Origin: Alteromonas sp. C1M14
GTDB taxonomy: Bacteria > Pseudomonadota > Gammaproteobacteria > Enterobacterales > Alteromonadaceae
Assembly (NCBI RefSeq): GCF_018860965.1
Contig: NZ_JAHKQF010000001.1
Location: 1-64,000, forward strand
Direction of reading: 5' to 3'
Length of the DNA: 64,000 nucleotides
Part shown: positions 55,678-64,000 of the stretch, one piece after another
Layout of the letters: the number at the start of each line of letters is the position of its first letter
Position numbering within the stretch: position 1 is the stretch's first letter
Position numbers and translations under genes: made by a program
Notes under the pieces: generated by a model
The model's database searches: none
The model's input: only the letters and a program-made list of their open reading frames with translations
What the model was told of the DNA's origin: nothing

Positions 55678-56907
55678 TTAACCACCGAAGTCATCAAGCA
55701 GGATATTTTCGTCTTCCACCCCAAGATCTTTGAGCATTGTTATTACTGCTGCATTCATCATAGGAGGACCACACATATAGAACTCACAATCTTCTGGCGC
55801 TGGGTGGTCTTTCAGGTAATTTTCAAGTAATACTTGGTGAATAAACCCTGTATACCCTTCCCAGTTATCTTCAGGCTGTGGATCAGATAAGGCTACGTTC
55901 CATTCAAAGTTCTCGTTTTCTTCCGCCAATTCATCGAAATCTTCTACATAGAACATTTCACGTAATGAACGGGCACCGTACCAGAAACTAATTTTCCGTT
56001 CGGTGTGAAGTCGACGAAGCTGATCGAAAATGTGTGAACGCATCGGCGCCATACCAGCACCACCGCCCACAAAGACCATTTCTGCATCAGTTTCTTTAGC
56101 GAAGAACTCACCGAAGGGACCAGAGATGGTGGCTTTATCACCTTCCTTAAGGCTCCAGATGTAAGACGACATTTTACCAGCTGGCAAACTAAGGTTATTA
56201 GGTGGCGGCGTAGCAATACGCACGTTCAACATAATAATCCCTTCTTCTTCAGGATAGTTAGCCATGGAATAAGCACGGATGGTTTCTTCATCAACTTTTG
56301 ATTCGATGTCAAAGAAGCCGAAACGTTCCCAATCAGGACGATATTCGTCAGGGATCTCGAATTCTTTATATTTCACGTGATGAGGTGGCGCCTCAATTTG
56401 AATATAACCACCGGCACGGAAAGGAACACTTTCACCATTAGGAATTTTCAGTTTCAGTTCTTTGATAAAAGTAGCTTTGTTGTCATTAGAAATGACTTCA
56501 CAATCCCACTTTTTAATACCAAAGATTTCTTCATCCAATTCAATTTCCATGTCTTGTTTCACTGAAACCTGACAGGATAAACGGCAACCATCACGGGCTT
56601 CACGTTTAGTAATATGATCCAGCTCAGTGGGCAGAATTTCACCGCCACCTGATTTCACATCAACCCGACACTGACCACAAGAGCCACCGCCACCACAGGC
56701 AGAAGATACGAAAATACCGGCTTCTGCGAGTGCACCAAGCAATTTACCGCCTGGAGAGGTTTTGATGGCCTTTTCAGGATCATCATTAATTAAGATAGTT
56801 ACATCACCACTTGGCACCAGTTTCGACTTGGCGAACATGATGATGAATACCAACGCCAGAACGATGGCGATAAACATGCCAACGCCAAGGAAAATTTCTA
56901 CATTCAT
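55678..56907 (-). CDS. nqrF: Na+-NQR subunit F (NADH dehydrogenase)
   Basis: 409 aa. An N-terminal membrane helix (3-24), a 2Fe-2S ferredoxin domain ([12 protein letters not shown], about 69-80, with a fourth Cys in DGCRLSC) and an FAD/NADH reductase domain (RAYSMANYP and [12 protein letters not shown], then MCGPPMM). It takes electrons from NADH. Normal length. Last of the six subunit genes. Confidence 0.96.
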   Translation of the reverse strand: MNVEIFLGVGMFIAIVLALVFIIMFAKSKLVPSGDVTILINDDPEKAIKTSPGGKLLGALAEAGIFVSSACGGGGSCGQCRVDVKSGGGEILPTELDHITKREARDGCRLSCQVSVKQDMEIELDEEIFGIKKWDCEVISNDNKATFIKELKLKIPNGESVPFRAGGYIQIEAPPHHVKYKEFEIPDEYRPDWERFGFFDIESKVDEETIRAYSMANYPEEEGIIMLNVRIATPPPNNLSLPAGKMSSYIWSLKEGDKATISGPFGEFFAKETDAEMVFVGGGAGMAPMRSHIFDQLRRLHTERKISFWYGARSLREMFYVEDFDELAEENENFEWNVALSDPQPEDNWEGYTGFIHQVLLENYLKDHPAPEDCEFYMCGPPMMNAAVITMLKDLGVEDENILLDDFGG

Positions 56908-56927
56908 TTATATGCTCCCGAGCTTTA

Positions 56928-57536
56928 TTAAAGCTGAATACCAGTGAAAGACTGGAAGCCTAGGGCCATCAGTCCTGCGATCATAAACACAGAACCTAAG
57001 CCACGTACGCCATTAGGCATATCAGCATATTTAAGCTTCTCACGCACCGCGGCCAATAACACAATGGCCAGTGCCCAACCCATACCGCTTCCTACACCAT
57101 AAACGATACTTTCGCTAAAGGTATATTCACGCTGCACTGCGAAAGCTACACCACCAAAGATGGCACAGTTCACTGTGATTAGGGGTAAGAAGATACCCAG
57201 CGCGTTATATAAGGCTGGGAAAAACTTATCCAAGCTCATTTCCAAAATTTGAACCAAGGCGGCAATAACACCGATAAAGGTCAAAAAGTTCAGAAAGCTA
57301 AGATCCGCATCAGGGAAGCCCGCCCAGGCTAAAGCACCAGGGGCAAGAATGTTAACGTATATAACTTGGTTTACCGGTACTGAAATACCCAGTACAACAA
57401 TTACCGCCACGCCTAAGCCCATGGCTGTTTTTACTTTCTTAGAAACAGCCAGGAAGGTACACATACCCAAAAAGAGTGACAATGCCATGTTCTCGACAAA
57501 AATCGAACGAACAAATAAAGACAGATAATGTTCCAT
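56928..57536 (-). CDS. nqrE: Na+-NQR subunit E
   Basis: 202 aa integral membrane protein with six helices; the start [20 protein letters not shown] and the [11 protein letters not shown] and [10 protein letters not shown] motifs are typical. With NqrD it forms the cofactor-bearing core (iron site) of the pump. Three bases separate it from nqrD. Confidence 0.95.
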   Translation of the reverse strand: MEHYLSLFVRSIFVENMALSLFLGMCTFLAVSKKVKTAMGLGVAVIVVLGISVPVNQVIYVNILAPGALAWAGFPDADLSFLNFLTFIGVIAALVQILEMSLDKFFPALYNALGIFLPLITVNCAIFGGVAFAVQREYTFSESIVYGVGSGMGWALAIVLLAAVREKLKYADMPNGVRGLGSVFMIAGLMALGFQSFTGIQL

Positions 57537-57539
57537 GAA

Positions 57540-58172
57540 TTACTCCTTAGGCTCGATTTGTTCCGGACGGAAGGTACGAATAAGCCATACCATCGCGCCG
57601 ATCAGGAAGAATGAACTGAATGGTAAAATCAGTAGCCCGTTACCTTGGTACCAACCACCGTTTTGCACCAAAGGCAAAATTTCGAAGTTCAAAATTGTGC
57701 CGAAGCCAAACAATTCTTTGACTGTTCCGATACAAATCAAGATAAAAGAGTAACCCAAACCGTTACCGATACCGTCTAAAAAGCTCATCAATGGTGGGCT
57801 CTTCATGGCGTAGGCTTCCGCCCGCCCCATTACGATACAGTTGGTAATAATTAGTCCAACGAACACCGAAAGCTGTTTCGATATTTCGTAAGAATAAGCC
57901 TTCAGAATTTGGTCAACGACAATTACCAACGAGGCAATGATCGTCATCTGAATAATAATCCGCACACTGGAAGGAATTTGATTCCGAATCAGTGAAATAA
58001 ACAGATTTGAAAAGGCGACAACACTGGTTAGAGCCAGTGACATTACCAATGCTGTTTCCAGCTTGGTGGTAATCGCCAGTGCAGAACAGATACCCAATAC
58101 CTGTAAGGCAATAGGGTTGTTGTCCAAAATGGGTCCAAATAGGACCTTTTTCATTTCTTTTGCGTCAGCCAC
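57540..58172 (-). CDS. nqrD: Na+-NQR subunit D
   Basis: 210 aa, six membrane helices, paralogue of Nqr[16 protein letters not shown] near the start and [12 protein letters not shown] carry the conserved residues of the family, including the cysteines of the membrane iron site. Starts 12 bases downstream of nqrC. Confidence 0.95.
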   Translation of the reverse strand: MADAKEMKKVLFGPILDNNPIALQVLGICSALAITTKLETALVMSLALTSVVAFSNLFISLIRNQIPSSVRIIIQMTIIASLVIVVDQILKAYSYEISKQLSVFVGLIITNCIVMGRAEAYAMKSPPLMSFLDGIGNGLGYSFILICIGTVKELFGFGTILNFEILPLVQNGGWYQGNGLLILPFSSFFLIGAMVWLIRTFRPEQIEPKE

Positions 58173-58184
58173 GATAAGTCCCCT

Positions 58185-58949
58185 TTATGAACGCCATGCT
58201 TGTTTCTTAAGGAAAGGACCGAAGCCCTGCTCGCCTACCCAATACTGAATGGTGTTTTGTACACCTGTACTGGTAAGGGTTGCCCCAGAGAGTGCATCTA
58301 CAGAATATGGGTTATCAGGGTTAGCATTTTTCTTAACCTTGATTGCAACTTCGCCGTCTTTATACAGCTTTTTGCCATCCCACTTTGCCTGCCATGCAGG
58401 GTTCTGTACTTCACCACCCAGTCCTGGCGTTTCTTTCTGCTGGTAATAGATCAGTTCTTTTACAGTCTGTCCATCTGCGTCCACGGCAAGGAAACCATAC
58501 ATCAAGTCCCATAAACCGCTTCCGTGTACAGGCAGAACCACACGGGTTACATCGCCGTCTTCACTGTGTACCAGATAAACAGTGGCCACATTTGGACGAC
58601 GCTGAAAGCCCACATTACTATTGGTGACTTTCGTGCTGTATTCAGTTTGCTTCGCCGCTTTATACATGTCGTAGTCCGCTTCAGGAGCTTCAGTAAACTC
58701 TCCTGAATCTAAATCTACATAGCGAAGTTCTACAAACTCTTTAAATTTGGCATCTACCGCATCGTTACTCATGCCGGTTTCATATAAACCCGCTGCAGTA
58801 AGGATGTTCGTTTGCTTATCTAATTTTGCATTGGTTTGCTGTAGGTCTCGAAGGCCTACCGCAGCACCGGATACAATAATTGAGCAAACCAGACAAACGG
58901 CGACAACAACGCCAACTGTTTTTCCTAATGATTCTTTCTTAGCCGACAC
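58185..58949 (-). CDS. nqrC: Na+-NQR subunit C
   Basis: 254 aa. One N-terminal membrane helix (10-32) and a periplasmic FMN domain. The covalent flavinylation site is Thr224 in [10 protein letters not shown], the ApbE substrate motif. The start overlaps the nqrB end by 11 bases, so the subunits are translated together. Confidence 0.96.
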   Translation of the reverse strand: MSAKKESLGKTVGVVVAVCLVCSIIVSGAAVGLRDLQQTNAKLDKQTNILTAAGLYETGMSNDAVDAKFKEFVELRYVDLDSGEFTEAPEADYDMYKAAKQTEYSTKVTNSNVGFQRRPNVATVYLVHSEDGDVTRVVLPVHGSGLWDLMYGFLAVDADGQTVKELIYYQQKETPGLGGEVQNPAWQAKWDGKKLYKDGEVAIKVKKNANPDNPYSVDALSGATLTSTGVQNTIQYWVGEQGFGPFLKKQAWRS

Positions 58950-60138
58950 GAGCTACCCTCCGCTTGATATTGCTTTGCGCGACGAAATAGTCGAACAGTG
59001 GCGCCCAAAGGTTGGTAAACAGAATGGCCAACATGACACCTTCAGGGAAGGCTGGGTTAAGGACGCGTATCAGAACAGTCATAAAGCCAATAAAAATACC
59101 GTATGCCCATTTACCTTGGTTGGTAAAGGAAGCGGAAACAGGATCCGTTGCCATAAAGAACATACCGAAGGCCAGACCACCCACTACAAAGTGCCAATGT
59201 GCAGGCATTGCAAACATGGGGTTAGTATCACTACCGATCATGTTGAGTAAGGTCGCAAAGAAGACAACGCCAATGGCGACACCTGCCACAATGCGCCAAC
59301 TCGCGATCCGCATATACATGATAAACAAACCACCAATCATAATGGCTAGCGCGGATACTTCTCCGGCAGAGCCAGAAATGGTACCGATGAAGCTGCTCAT
59401 CCATTGGTCCATGTTGCTGTAATCAAGGTTACCTGAAGCAGCTTGGCTCAATGATGTTGCGCCTGAGAAACCATCTGCAGCAACCCATACTTGGTCACCA
59501 GAGATTTGCGCAGGGTAAGCAAAGTACAAGAACGCCCGACCAGAAAGCGCAGGGTTCAAGAAGTTACGGCCTGTACCACCAAAGACTTCTTTAGCAATAA
59601 CAACACCGAAAGTAATACCTAAGGCAACTTGCCATAACGGGATCGTTGCTGGCAGCGTAAGCGCGAATAACACTGAAGTCACAAAGAAGCCTTCGTTGAC
59701 TTCGTGCTTACGTACCGACGCGAATAGCACTTCCCAGAAACCACCTACCACAAAGGTTGTGGCATAAATGGGTAACCAGAAACAGGCACCGTAGAAGAAT
59801 AACCCGAGTCCGCCGGCATTGGCTAAGTCACCACCGAAGGCAGCAAAAATAGCGGCTTGCCAAGCGTCAGGTACCGTTGCACCCGTTGCTAATGCATCTT
59901 GAGCTTGTAGCCCAATGTTGTACATACCAAAAAACATTGCCGGGAATGTTGCCAGCCACACCATGATCATGATGCGTTTAAGATCGATACTATCCCGAAC
60001 GTGAGTACCGGCTTTATTCACCGTGCCAGGTGTATAGAAAATAGTAGCCGCCGCTTCATAAAGCGCATACCACTTTTCATATTTTCCGCCCGGTTCGAAA
60101 TTTGGTTCAATTTTTTCCAAATACGCTTTCAAACCCAT
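58939..60138 (-). CDS. nqrB: Na+-NQR subunit B
   Basis: 399 aa with about 10 membrane helices; it holds covalent FMN and riboflavin and forms the sodium channel. The flavinylation site is Thr228 in GFSGATSLS. The N terminus [19 protein letters not shown] is family-typical. It follows nqrA by 3 bases. Confidence 0.96.
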   Translation of the reverse strand: MGLKAYLEKIEPNFEPGGKYEKWYALYEAAATIFYTPGTVNKAGTHVRDSIDLKRIMIMVWLATFPAMFFGMYNIGLQAQDALATGATVPDAWQAAIFAAFGGDLANAGGLGLFFYGACFWLPIYATTFVVGGFWEVLFASVRKHEVNEGFFVTSVLFALTLPATIPLWQVALGITFGVVIAKEVFGGTGRNFLNPALSGRAFLYFAYPAQISGDQVWVAADGFSGATSLSQAASGNLDYSNMDQWMSSFIGTISGSAGEVSALAIMIGGLFIMYMRIASWRIVAGVAIGVVFFATLLNMIGSDTNPMFAMPAHWHFVVGGLAFGMFFMATDPVSASFTNQGKWAYGIFIGFMTVLIRVLNPAFPEGVMLAILFTNLWAPLFDYFVAQSNIKRRVARVG

Positions 60139-60141
60139 GAC

Positions 60142-61479
60142 TTAACCCTCTTTCTCAATGGTGTTTAAACAACTGCGCAGAATAGGACCGTAGTTATATT
60201 TGCCTGGGCACACATAAGTACACAGTGCTAAATCTTCTTCGTCCAATTCCAAACATCCCATTGCCTGAGCACTGTCAGTGTCACCGGAAATCAGATCACG
60301 CAATAACAGTGTGGGTAAGATGTCCAGCGGCATGACACGCTCATAGTTGCCGATTGGCACCATTGAACGCTCAGAACCGTTGGTGGTTGTGGTCATTTCA
60401 AACTCTTTGCTACCCAAGTGGCCTAAGTAGGCACGGGTGACAGAGTGTTTGTCAGATCCTGGTGTTAACCAACCGAAAAGGGTCTTTTCACGCCCTTCTC
60501 TCACTGCAGAAATTTGCAGATGATAACGACCAAGGAAACCATGTACGCCTTGAGCAGTGTTACCGTAAAGAACAGAACCGCTGATAATTCGCACATCACC
60601 ATCGGTCAGCTCACCCGCTGTTAATTCAGCGATATCAGCACCTAGACAAGTACGAACAAGACGAGGGTTTTTAACCGACGGACCAGCTAAGGCAACAACA
60701 CGTTGGGTTGCGAGTTCACCGCTTACCACCGTGGCACCAAAGGCCATAACGTCTTGGTAGTTGATATACCAAACTGTCTTTTTCAAACCGACAGGATCAA
60801 GGTGATGAATGTGAGTACCTGGCAAACCCGCTGGATGAGGTCCAGCAAATTCAGCCACGTCTACATTGGCATCGCCAGTGGCAATATTTGCCCCTGCAGC
60901 TTTACAAACGTATACCTTACCGCCACTTAACTGGCTTAATACTTTCAATCCAGCCACAAAATCATCACTCCGTTCTGCAATAATTGCAGCCGGATCAGCC
61001 GCCAGCGGATTAGTATCCACGGCAGTGACGAAAATTGAATGAGGCGTTGAATCCAAAGCAGGTACTTTGCTGAACGGACGGGTGCGTAACGCAGTCCATA
61101 GTCCGGATTCAACAAGCAACGTTTGCAATTGTTCTTGAGAAGCGTTGGCTATCTGGTCTGCAGCAATTTTTTCAAAAGTAACAGCGTCGTCACCTTCTAC
61201 TTTTACTACTACAGATTGAAGAACACGTTTAGCACCACGGTTAACTTCTACCACTTCGCCAGCTGCCGGTGCTGTGAATTTAACGCCAGTGTTCTTTTTA
61301 TCAGCAAAAAGAACTTGGCCTTTCTTCACTTTGTCACCAACTTGAACGTGCATGGTAGGCCGCATGCCTACATATTCTTCTCCCAGAATGGCAACGCGCG
61401 AAACAGCAGCTCCGTCGGAGATTTGCTGTTGCGGCGCTCCCTTAATAGGGAGGTCGAGACCTTTCTTGATTTTTATCAT
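60142..61479 (-). CDS. nqrA: Na+-NQR subunit A
   Basis: 445 aa from the ATG at 61479 ([14 protein letters not shown]), the conserved start of NqrA; an upstream in-frame Met would give an unlikely 21-residue extension. It is the peripheral cytoplasmic subunit with two Rossmann-like domains and a biotinyl-lipoyl-like N terminus; no motif for metal binding. First gene of the operon, preceded by a leader of about 360 bases. Confidence 0.96.
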   Translation of the reverse strand: MIKIKKGLDLPIKGAPQQQISDGAAVSRVAILGEEYVGMRPTMHVQVGDKVKKGQVLFADKKNTGVKFTAPAAGEVVEVNRGAKRVLQSVVVKVEGDDAVTFEKIAADQIANASQEQLQTLLVESGLWTALRTRPFSKVPALDSTPHSIFVTAVDTNPLAADPAAIIAERSDDFVAGLKVLSQLSGGKVYVCKAAGANIATGDANVDVAEFAGPHPAGLPGTHIHHLDPVGLKKTVWYINYQDVMAFGATVVSGELATQRVVALAGPSVKNPRLVRTCLGADIAELTAGELTDGDVRIISGSVLYGNTAQGVHGFLGRYHLQISAVREGREKTLFGWLTPGSDKHSVTRAYLGHLGSKEFEMTTTTNGSERSMVPIGNYERVMPLDILPTLLLRDLISGDTDSAQAMGCLELDEEDLALCTYVCPGKYNYGPILRSCLNTIEKEG

Positions 61480-61513
61480 ACGTAATCGCACTACTCTAAT
61501 AGAAGAACCCTTA

Positions 61514-61545
61514 TGCATGACTGCAGCAACCGCTGCCTGCATGCA
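61514..61545 (-). other. stem-loop in the nqrA leader
   Basis: GCATG-GCAGC and GCTGC-CATGC pair as two 5-bp helices separated by a 3x3 internal loop, loop AACC. It lies about 35 bases before the nqrA start and could modulate translation. The rest of 61546-61840 is transcribed leader without an obvious gene. Confidence 0.35.
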
Positions 61546-61808
61546 GAAGCGCTCTTATATAAACAGGTACCGTTACCTGAATGTATTGAATTTCCCTTGC
61601 AACGTTCCTACAAACTCTTGAGGAGTTCGTAATCTAAAAAAACGTGCCAAGAATATAATTATTGTTTTGTGCCGACGCGCTCGCCAAGCTTTTAAAGCCC
61701 GTGAATAATGCGTACAGAAGCCAGTGTGGGAAGTTAAGAGAAAACACCCCTGACTTAACTACGGGATCTTAGCATTATTGCACAAGGTTAAGCTATGCAA
61801 ATAATGGA

Positions 61809-61817
61809 TTATCCACA
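61809..61817 (+). promoter_or_regulatory. DnaA-box consensus in the nqr leader
   Basis: TTATCCACA is an exact DnaA-box consensus, 24 bases downstream of the likely nqr transcription start. Only one copy is seen, so an origin is not suggested; it may be a regulatory or chance site. Confidence 0.35.
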
Positions 61818-61847
61818 ATTTTTGTTAATAGTTAATATTCGCGACGC

Positions 61848-61877
61848 ATTATACCGGTAAAGACGAAAAAACGACAA
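61848..61877 (-). promoter_or_regulatory. sigma-70 promoter of the nqr operon
   Basis: On the minus strand TTGTCG (61872-61877), an 18-base spacer and TATAAT (61848-61853) form a good promoter, followed by a GC-rich GCGTCGCG discriminator. Transcription would start near 61841, about 360 bases before nqrA. Confidence 0.6.
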
Positions 61878-62045
61878 TGTGCTTCATACCGCTACCTAGA
61901 TTGCCGATGACATCTTATCAACCTAGTTACAAACACACAAAATAAGCGTTTAAAACACATTTCATTTATTTTCGGCGACGCATTTTAACACACTTTTATC
62001 GTCTTCGAGGAGAGACTTGTCGCTTAAAACTTGTTCACAAACGCA

Positions 62046-62074
62046 AAGAAGCCGTCGACAACGACGGCTTCTTT
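62046..62074. terminator. terminator after fabV
   Basis: GAAGCCGTCG and CGACGGCTTC form a perfect 10-bp stem with loop ACAA, with pairing A/T runs outside. On the minus strand it lies 18 bases past the fabV stop, and it insulates the nqr promoter. Confidence 0.85.
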
Positions 62075-62091
62075 TCATTAAAGAGCGTAAA

Positions 62092-63270
62092 TTACCATGA
62101 AACGATGGGGTCGACATCGGCATCATAATCAACACCGGCAAGGCCAAAACCAAACAGTTTCAGAAATTCATAGTTATACCCTGCGTAATCGCTAAGTTCA
62201 TGGAAGTTTTCTTGGGTCACCTGATCCCACAGCGCTTTAATTTTAGCTTGCGTGGCATCGTTGGTTTCTTTTCCATCCATCCGATAACGATTCGCTTCAT
62301 CTAGGGTGGGTGTTTCACCATAAAGGCAGTGGTTATACAAACCAAAAATTTGTTCGATACAGCCTTCGTGAGTCCCTTCTTCCTTCATCACTTTATAAAT
62401 TAACGAAATATATAAAGGCATAACTGGAATTGCTGAGCTTGCTTGGGTAACCAACGCTTTCAACGACGACACATGGGCATCGACCAGTAGGTCGGTGTGC
62501 TTACCAATGATAGCCGCGGCAGCACGGTCTAGATCTTCTTTCGCTTTACCGATGGTAGCCTGACCATAAATAGGCCAGGTGAGTTCTTTGCCGATATAAG
62601 TATAGGCGGTGGTTTTACAGCCTTGGGCTAACACGCCGGCATCGGCTAGTGCGTCAATCCAACGTTCCCAGTCTTCACCACCCATCACCTTAATGGTGTC
62701 TGCAATTTCTTCGTCTGACGCTGGCTCTAACGTCACATCATGGACTTTATCTTTATCGGTATCATAGGTTTTGGTGGTATAAGCTTGACCCACCGGCTTC
62801 AATGTAGAGCGATAAGTCTCACCAGTTGTGGGATCGGTCCGACGAGGCGAAGCCAAACTGTAGATCACTAGGTCAATTTCACCTAGGTCTTGTTTAATCT
62901 GTGCAATAACGTCATCTTTTATTTCATCAGAGAATGCATCACCGTTAAGGGTTTTGGCATACAGGTCGTTTGCTTTCGCCTGTTGATGAAACGCGGCGGT
63001 GTTATACCAGCCCGCAGTGGCAGTTTTGCGTTCTGTGGGCGCTTTTTCAAAACACACACCCAAGGTTTTTGCACCATACCCAAAGGCTGAGGTTATACGT
63101 GACGCCAACCCATATCCTGTCGAACAACCAATAACCAGCACATTTTTTGGCCCTTCCCCTAATTCGCCTTGTTCACGAATATAGTCAATCTGTTCAGCCA
63201 CGGAAGCTGCACAACCTACAGGGTGGGAATTTGTACAGATAAAGCCTCTTACTTTAGGCTTGATAACCAT
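62092..63270 (-). CDS. fabV: trans-2-enoyl-CoA/ACP reductase (NADH), FabV
   Basis: 392 aa, a large SDR that does the last step of fatty acid elongation; FabV is often the triclosan-resistant enoyl reductase. The start MVIKPKVRGFICTNSHPVGC, the cofactor region GCSTGYGLA and the catalytic Tyr-x8-Lys in YGQATIGKAK (around residue 235) are family features. Monocistronic between its own terminators. Confidence 0.95.
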   Translation of the reverse strand: MVIKPKVRGFICTNSHPVGCAASVAEQIDYIREQGELGEGPKNVLVIGCSTGYGLASRITSAFGYGAKTLGVCFEKAPTERKTATAGWYNTAAFHQQAKANDLYAKTLNGDAFSDEIKDDVIAQIKQDLGEIDLVIYSLASPRRTDPTTGETYRSTLKPVGQAYTTKTYDTDKDKVHDVTLEPASDEEIADTIKVMGGEDWERWIDALADAGVLAQGCKTTAYTYIGKELTWPIYGQATIGKAKEDLDRAAAAIIGKHTDLLVDAHVSSLKALVTQASSAIPVMPLYISLIYKVMKEEGTHEGCIEQIFGLYNHCLYGETPTLDEANRYRMDGKETNDATQAKIKALWDQVTQENFHELSDYAGYNYEFLKLFGFGLAGVDYDADVDPIVSW

Positions 63271-63352
63271 AGTATTTGTTCCTTTGTAAATAATGCCGGT
63301 ATTGTAATGGTGTGCCGGGGGATAACAACTCTGAGCAGATGCTCAGCGTAAG

Positions 63353-63378
63353 AAAAACGGTGACAAAATTGTCACCGT
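63353..63378 (-). terminator. terminator of fklB
   Basis: ACGGTGAC and GTCACCGT form a stem of at least 8 bp (10 with the A-T pairs inside), 9 bases after the fklB stop, and the minus strand continues with TTTTTCTTA. Confidence 0.85.
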
Positions 63379-63387
63379 GTTGTTTTT

Positions 63388-64000
63388 TTAGCCCAGAATA
63401 TCTAACAATTCAACGTCAAATATTAAGGTAGTGTAAGGGGCAATTGCGCCGCCAGCACCTTGTTCGCCGTATGCCAACTCATAAGGTACATACAGTTTCC
63501 ATTTTGACCCTACAGGCATAAGTTGAAGCGCTTCAGTCCAGCCACGAATCACACCATTGACTGGGAACTCTGCAGGTTGGCCACGCTTATACGAGCTATC
63601 AAATACCGAACCGTCAATTAACGTACCGTGATAATGAACCCGCACTGTGCTGTCTGCTGAAGGCTTATCACCTTCTCCGGCTTCCACCACTTCATATTGC
63701 AGGCCGCTGTCAGTCACTGTGACTTCATCGCGCTCGGCATTTTTAGTTAGAAAGGCATTACCTTCTTCAATGACGGCTTTGCTTTCTTCTTCTTTTTCGG
63801 CTTGCATACGCTGATGAATCTCACCAAATGCATTACGCAGCGTATCGGTATCTACTTGAGATGCTTCACCGCTAAACGCATCGCGGATGCCCTCAACAAC
63901 GGCATCAAGGGATAAGCCCTCAAACGGGTTGGATTTTAGTTGCTCTCCCATTTGGAAACCAACCCCATAACTTGCTTGCGTCTCTACGCTGGAAAATTTG
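63388..64000 (-). CDS. fklB: FKBP-type peptidyl-prolyl isomerase, 5' end cut by the window
   Basis: At least 204 residues; the frame stays open to the edge, and the codons upstream of the Met at 63951 read ETQASYGVGFQMGEQL, which matches the FklB N terminus (EAQASYGIGLQVGQQL), so the true start lies outside. A helical N-terminal dimerisation domain (about 1-105) is followed by the FKBP domain: YHGTLIDGSVFDSSYKRG, VIRGWTEALQLMPVGSKW and PYELAYGEQG. No signal peptide in the visible part, so it is cytoplasmic FklB and not FkpA. Confidence 0.93.
   Translation of the reverse strand, partial: KFSSVETQASYGVGFQMGEQLKSNPFEGLSLDAVVEGIRDAFSGEASQVDTDTLRNAFGEIHQRMQAEKEEESKAVIEEGNAFLTKNAERDEVTVTDSGLQYEVVEAGEGDKPSADSTVRVHYHGTLIDGSVFDSSYKRGQPAEFPVNGVIRGWTEALQLMPVGSKWKLYVPYELAYGEQGAGGAIAPYTTLIFDVELLDILG

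Noticed and set aside
58747..59250. Plus-strand frame of 167 codons across nqrC and nqrB
   Set aside because: Fully antisense to two essential-looking subunit genes; composition is that of a shadow frame.
61480..61542. N-terminal extension of nqrA
   Set aside because: The 21 extra residues precede the conserved NqrA start and lie over a stem-loop; they look like translated leader.
1..64000. Mobile elements, CRISPR arrays, prophage, tRNA-linked islands
   Set aside because: No transposase, integrase, spaced direct repeats or tRNA were recognised; gene order and composition look chromosomal throughout.

Overview
The window looks like chromosomal DNA of a marine gammaproteobacterium of the Alteromonadales (Alteromonas and relatives). 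The reasons are a complete sodium-pumping NADH:quinone reductase operon with apbE and nqrM, FabR beside an acyl-CoA desaturase, FabV, a soluble transhydrogenase, sulfite reductase genes, several c-di-GMP proteins, and small families (TIGR04219, TIGR03899, DUF2333, CLCA_X) that I associate with this order. The assignment comes from reading protein sequences; no database search was possible. I see no rRNA, tRNA, CRISPR array, transposase or prophage block. This is mostly core genome in short operons, with many hairpin terminators between convergent genes.

Layout. 1-5.6 kb: a promoter reading off the left edge, a membrane-anchored RRM protein, a DUF5610-like protein, trmA, and fabR divergent from a desaturase with a FabR-type operator. 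5.7-13.5 kb: a histidine-kinase-like protein whose H-box His is Lys, sthA, a small secreted protein, a UDG-family protein, a REC-DUF3369-GGDEF-EAL protein and a TIGR03899-like protein. 13.5-17.7 kb: cysJIH. 17.9-21.7 kb: an outer-membrane beta-barrel, DUF2333, and a phage-shock cluster (pspA, pspC, a membrane protein) behind a sigma-54-like promoter, with no pspF or pspB nearby. 21.9-26.8 kb: dusA, a chemotaxis receptor and catalase.

27.1-32.7 kb is the most unusual part. Four tightly packed genes encode a cytoplasmic coiled-coil protein, an inner-membrane protein with an OmpA-like periplasmic domain and a cytoplasmic region that resembles a Roadblock/LC7 fold, a Rab/Ras-like small GTPase lacking the catalytic Gln after DxxG, and a GGDEF-EAL protein with an intact EAL set. 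I read this as a GTPase-controlled envelope module linked to c-di-GMP, perhaps analogous to MglA/MglB polarity systems. I do not recognise it as a named system.

32.7-54.3 kb: S-formylglutathione hydrolase, two tandem acyltransferases with an MscS-type channel, a YggN-like protein, an epimerase, an NSS transporter behind a Fur-like box, an SDR, msrA, a lipoprotein, a PhoD-like phosphatase, fldB, CLCA_X, an orphan exbD, trmN, a DPP-IV-like peptidase, a PH-domain protein, a PLP dehydratase, DUF1653 with LexA-controlled dinB, and a GH108 lysozyme-like protein. 54.3-61.9 kb: nqrABCDEF-apbE-nqrM (minus strand) behind a long leader. 62-64 kb: fabV and fklB, the latter cut by the right edge.
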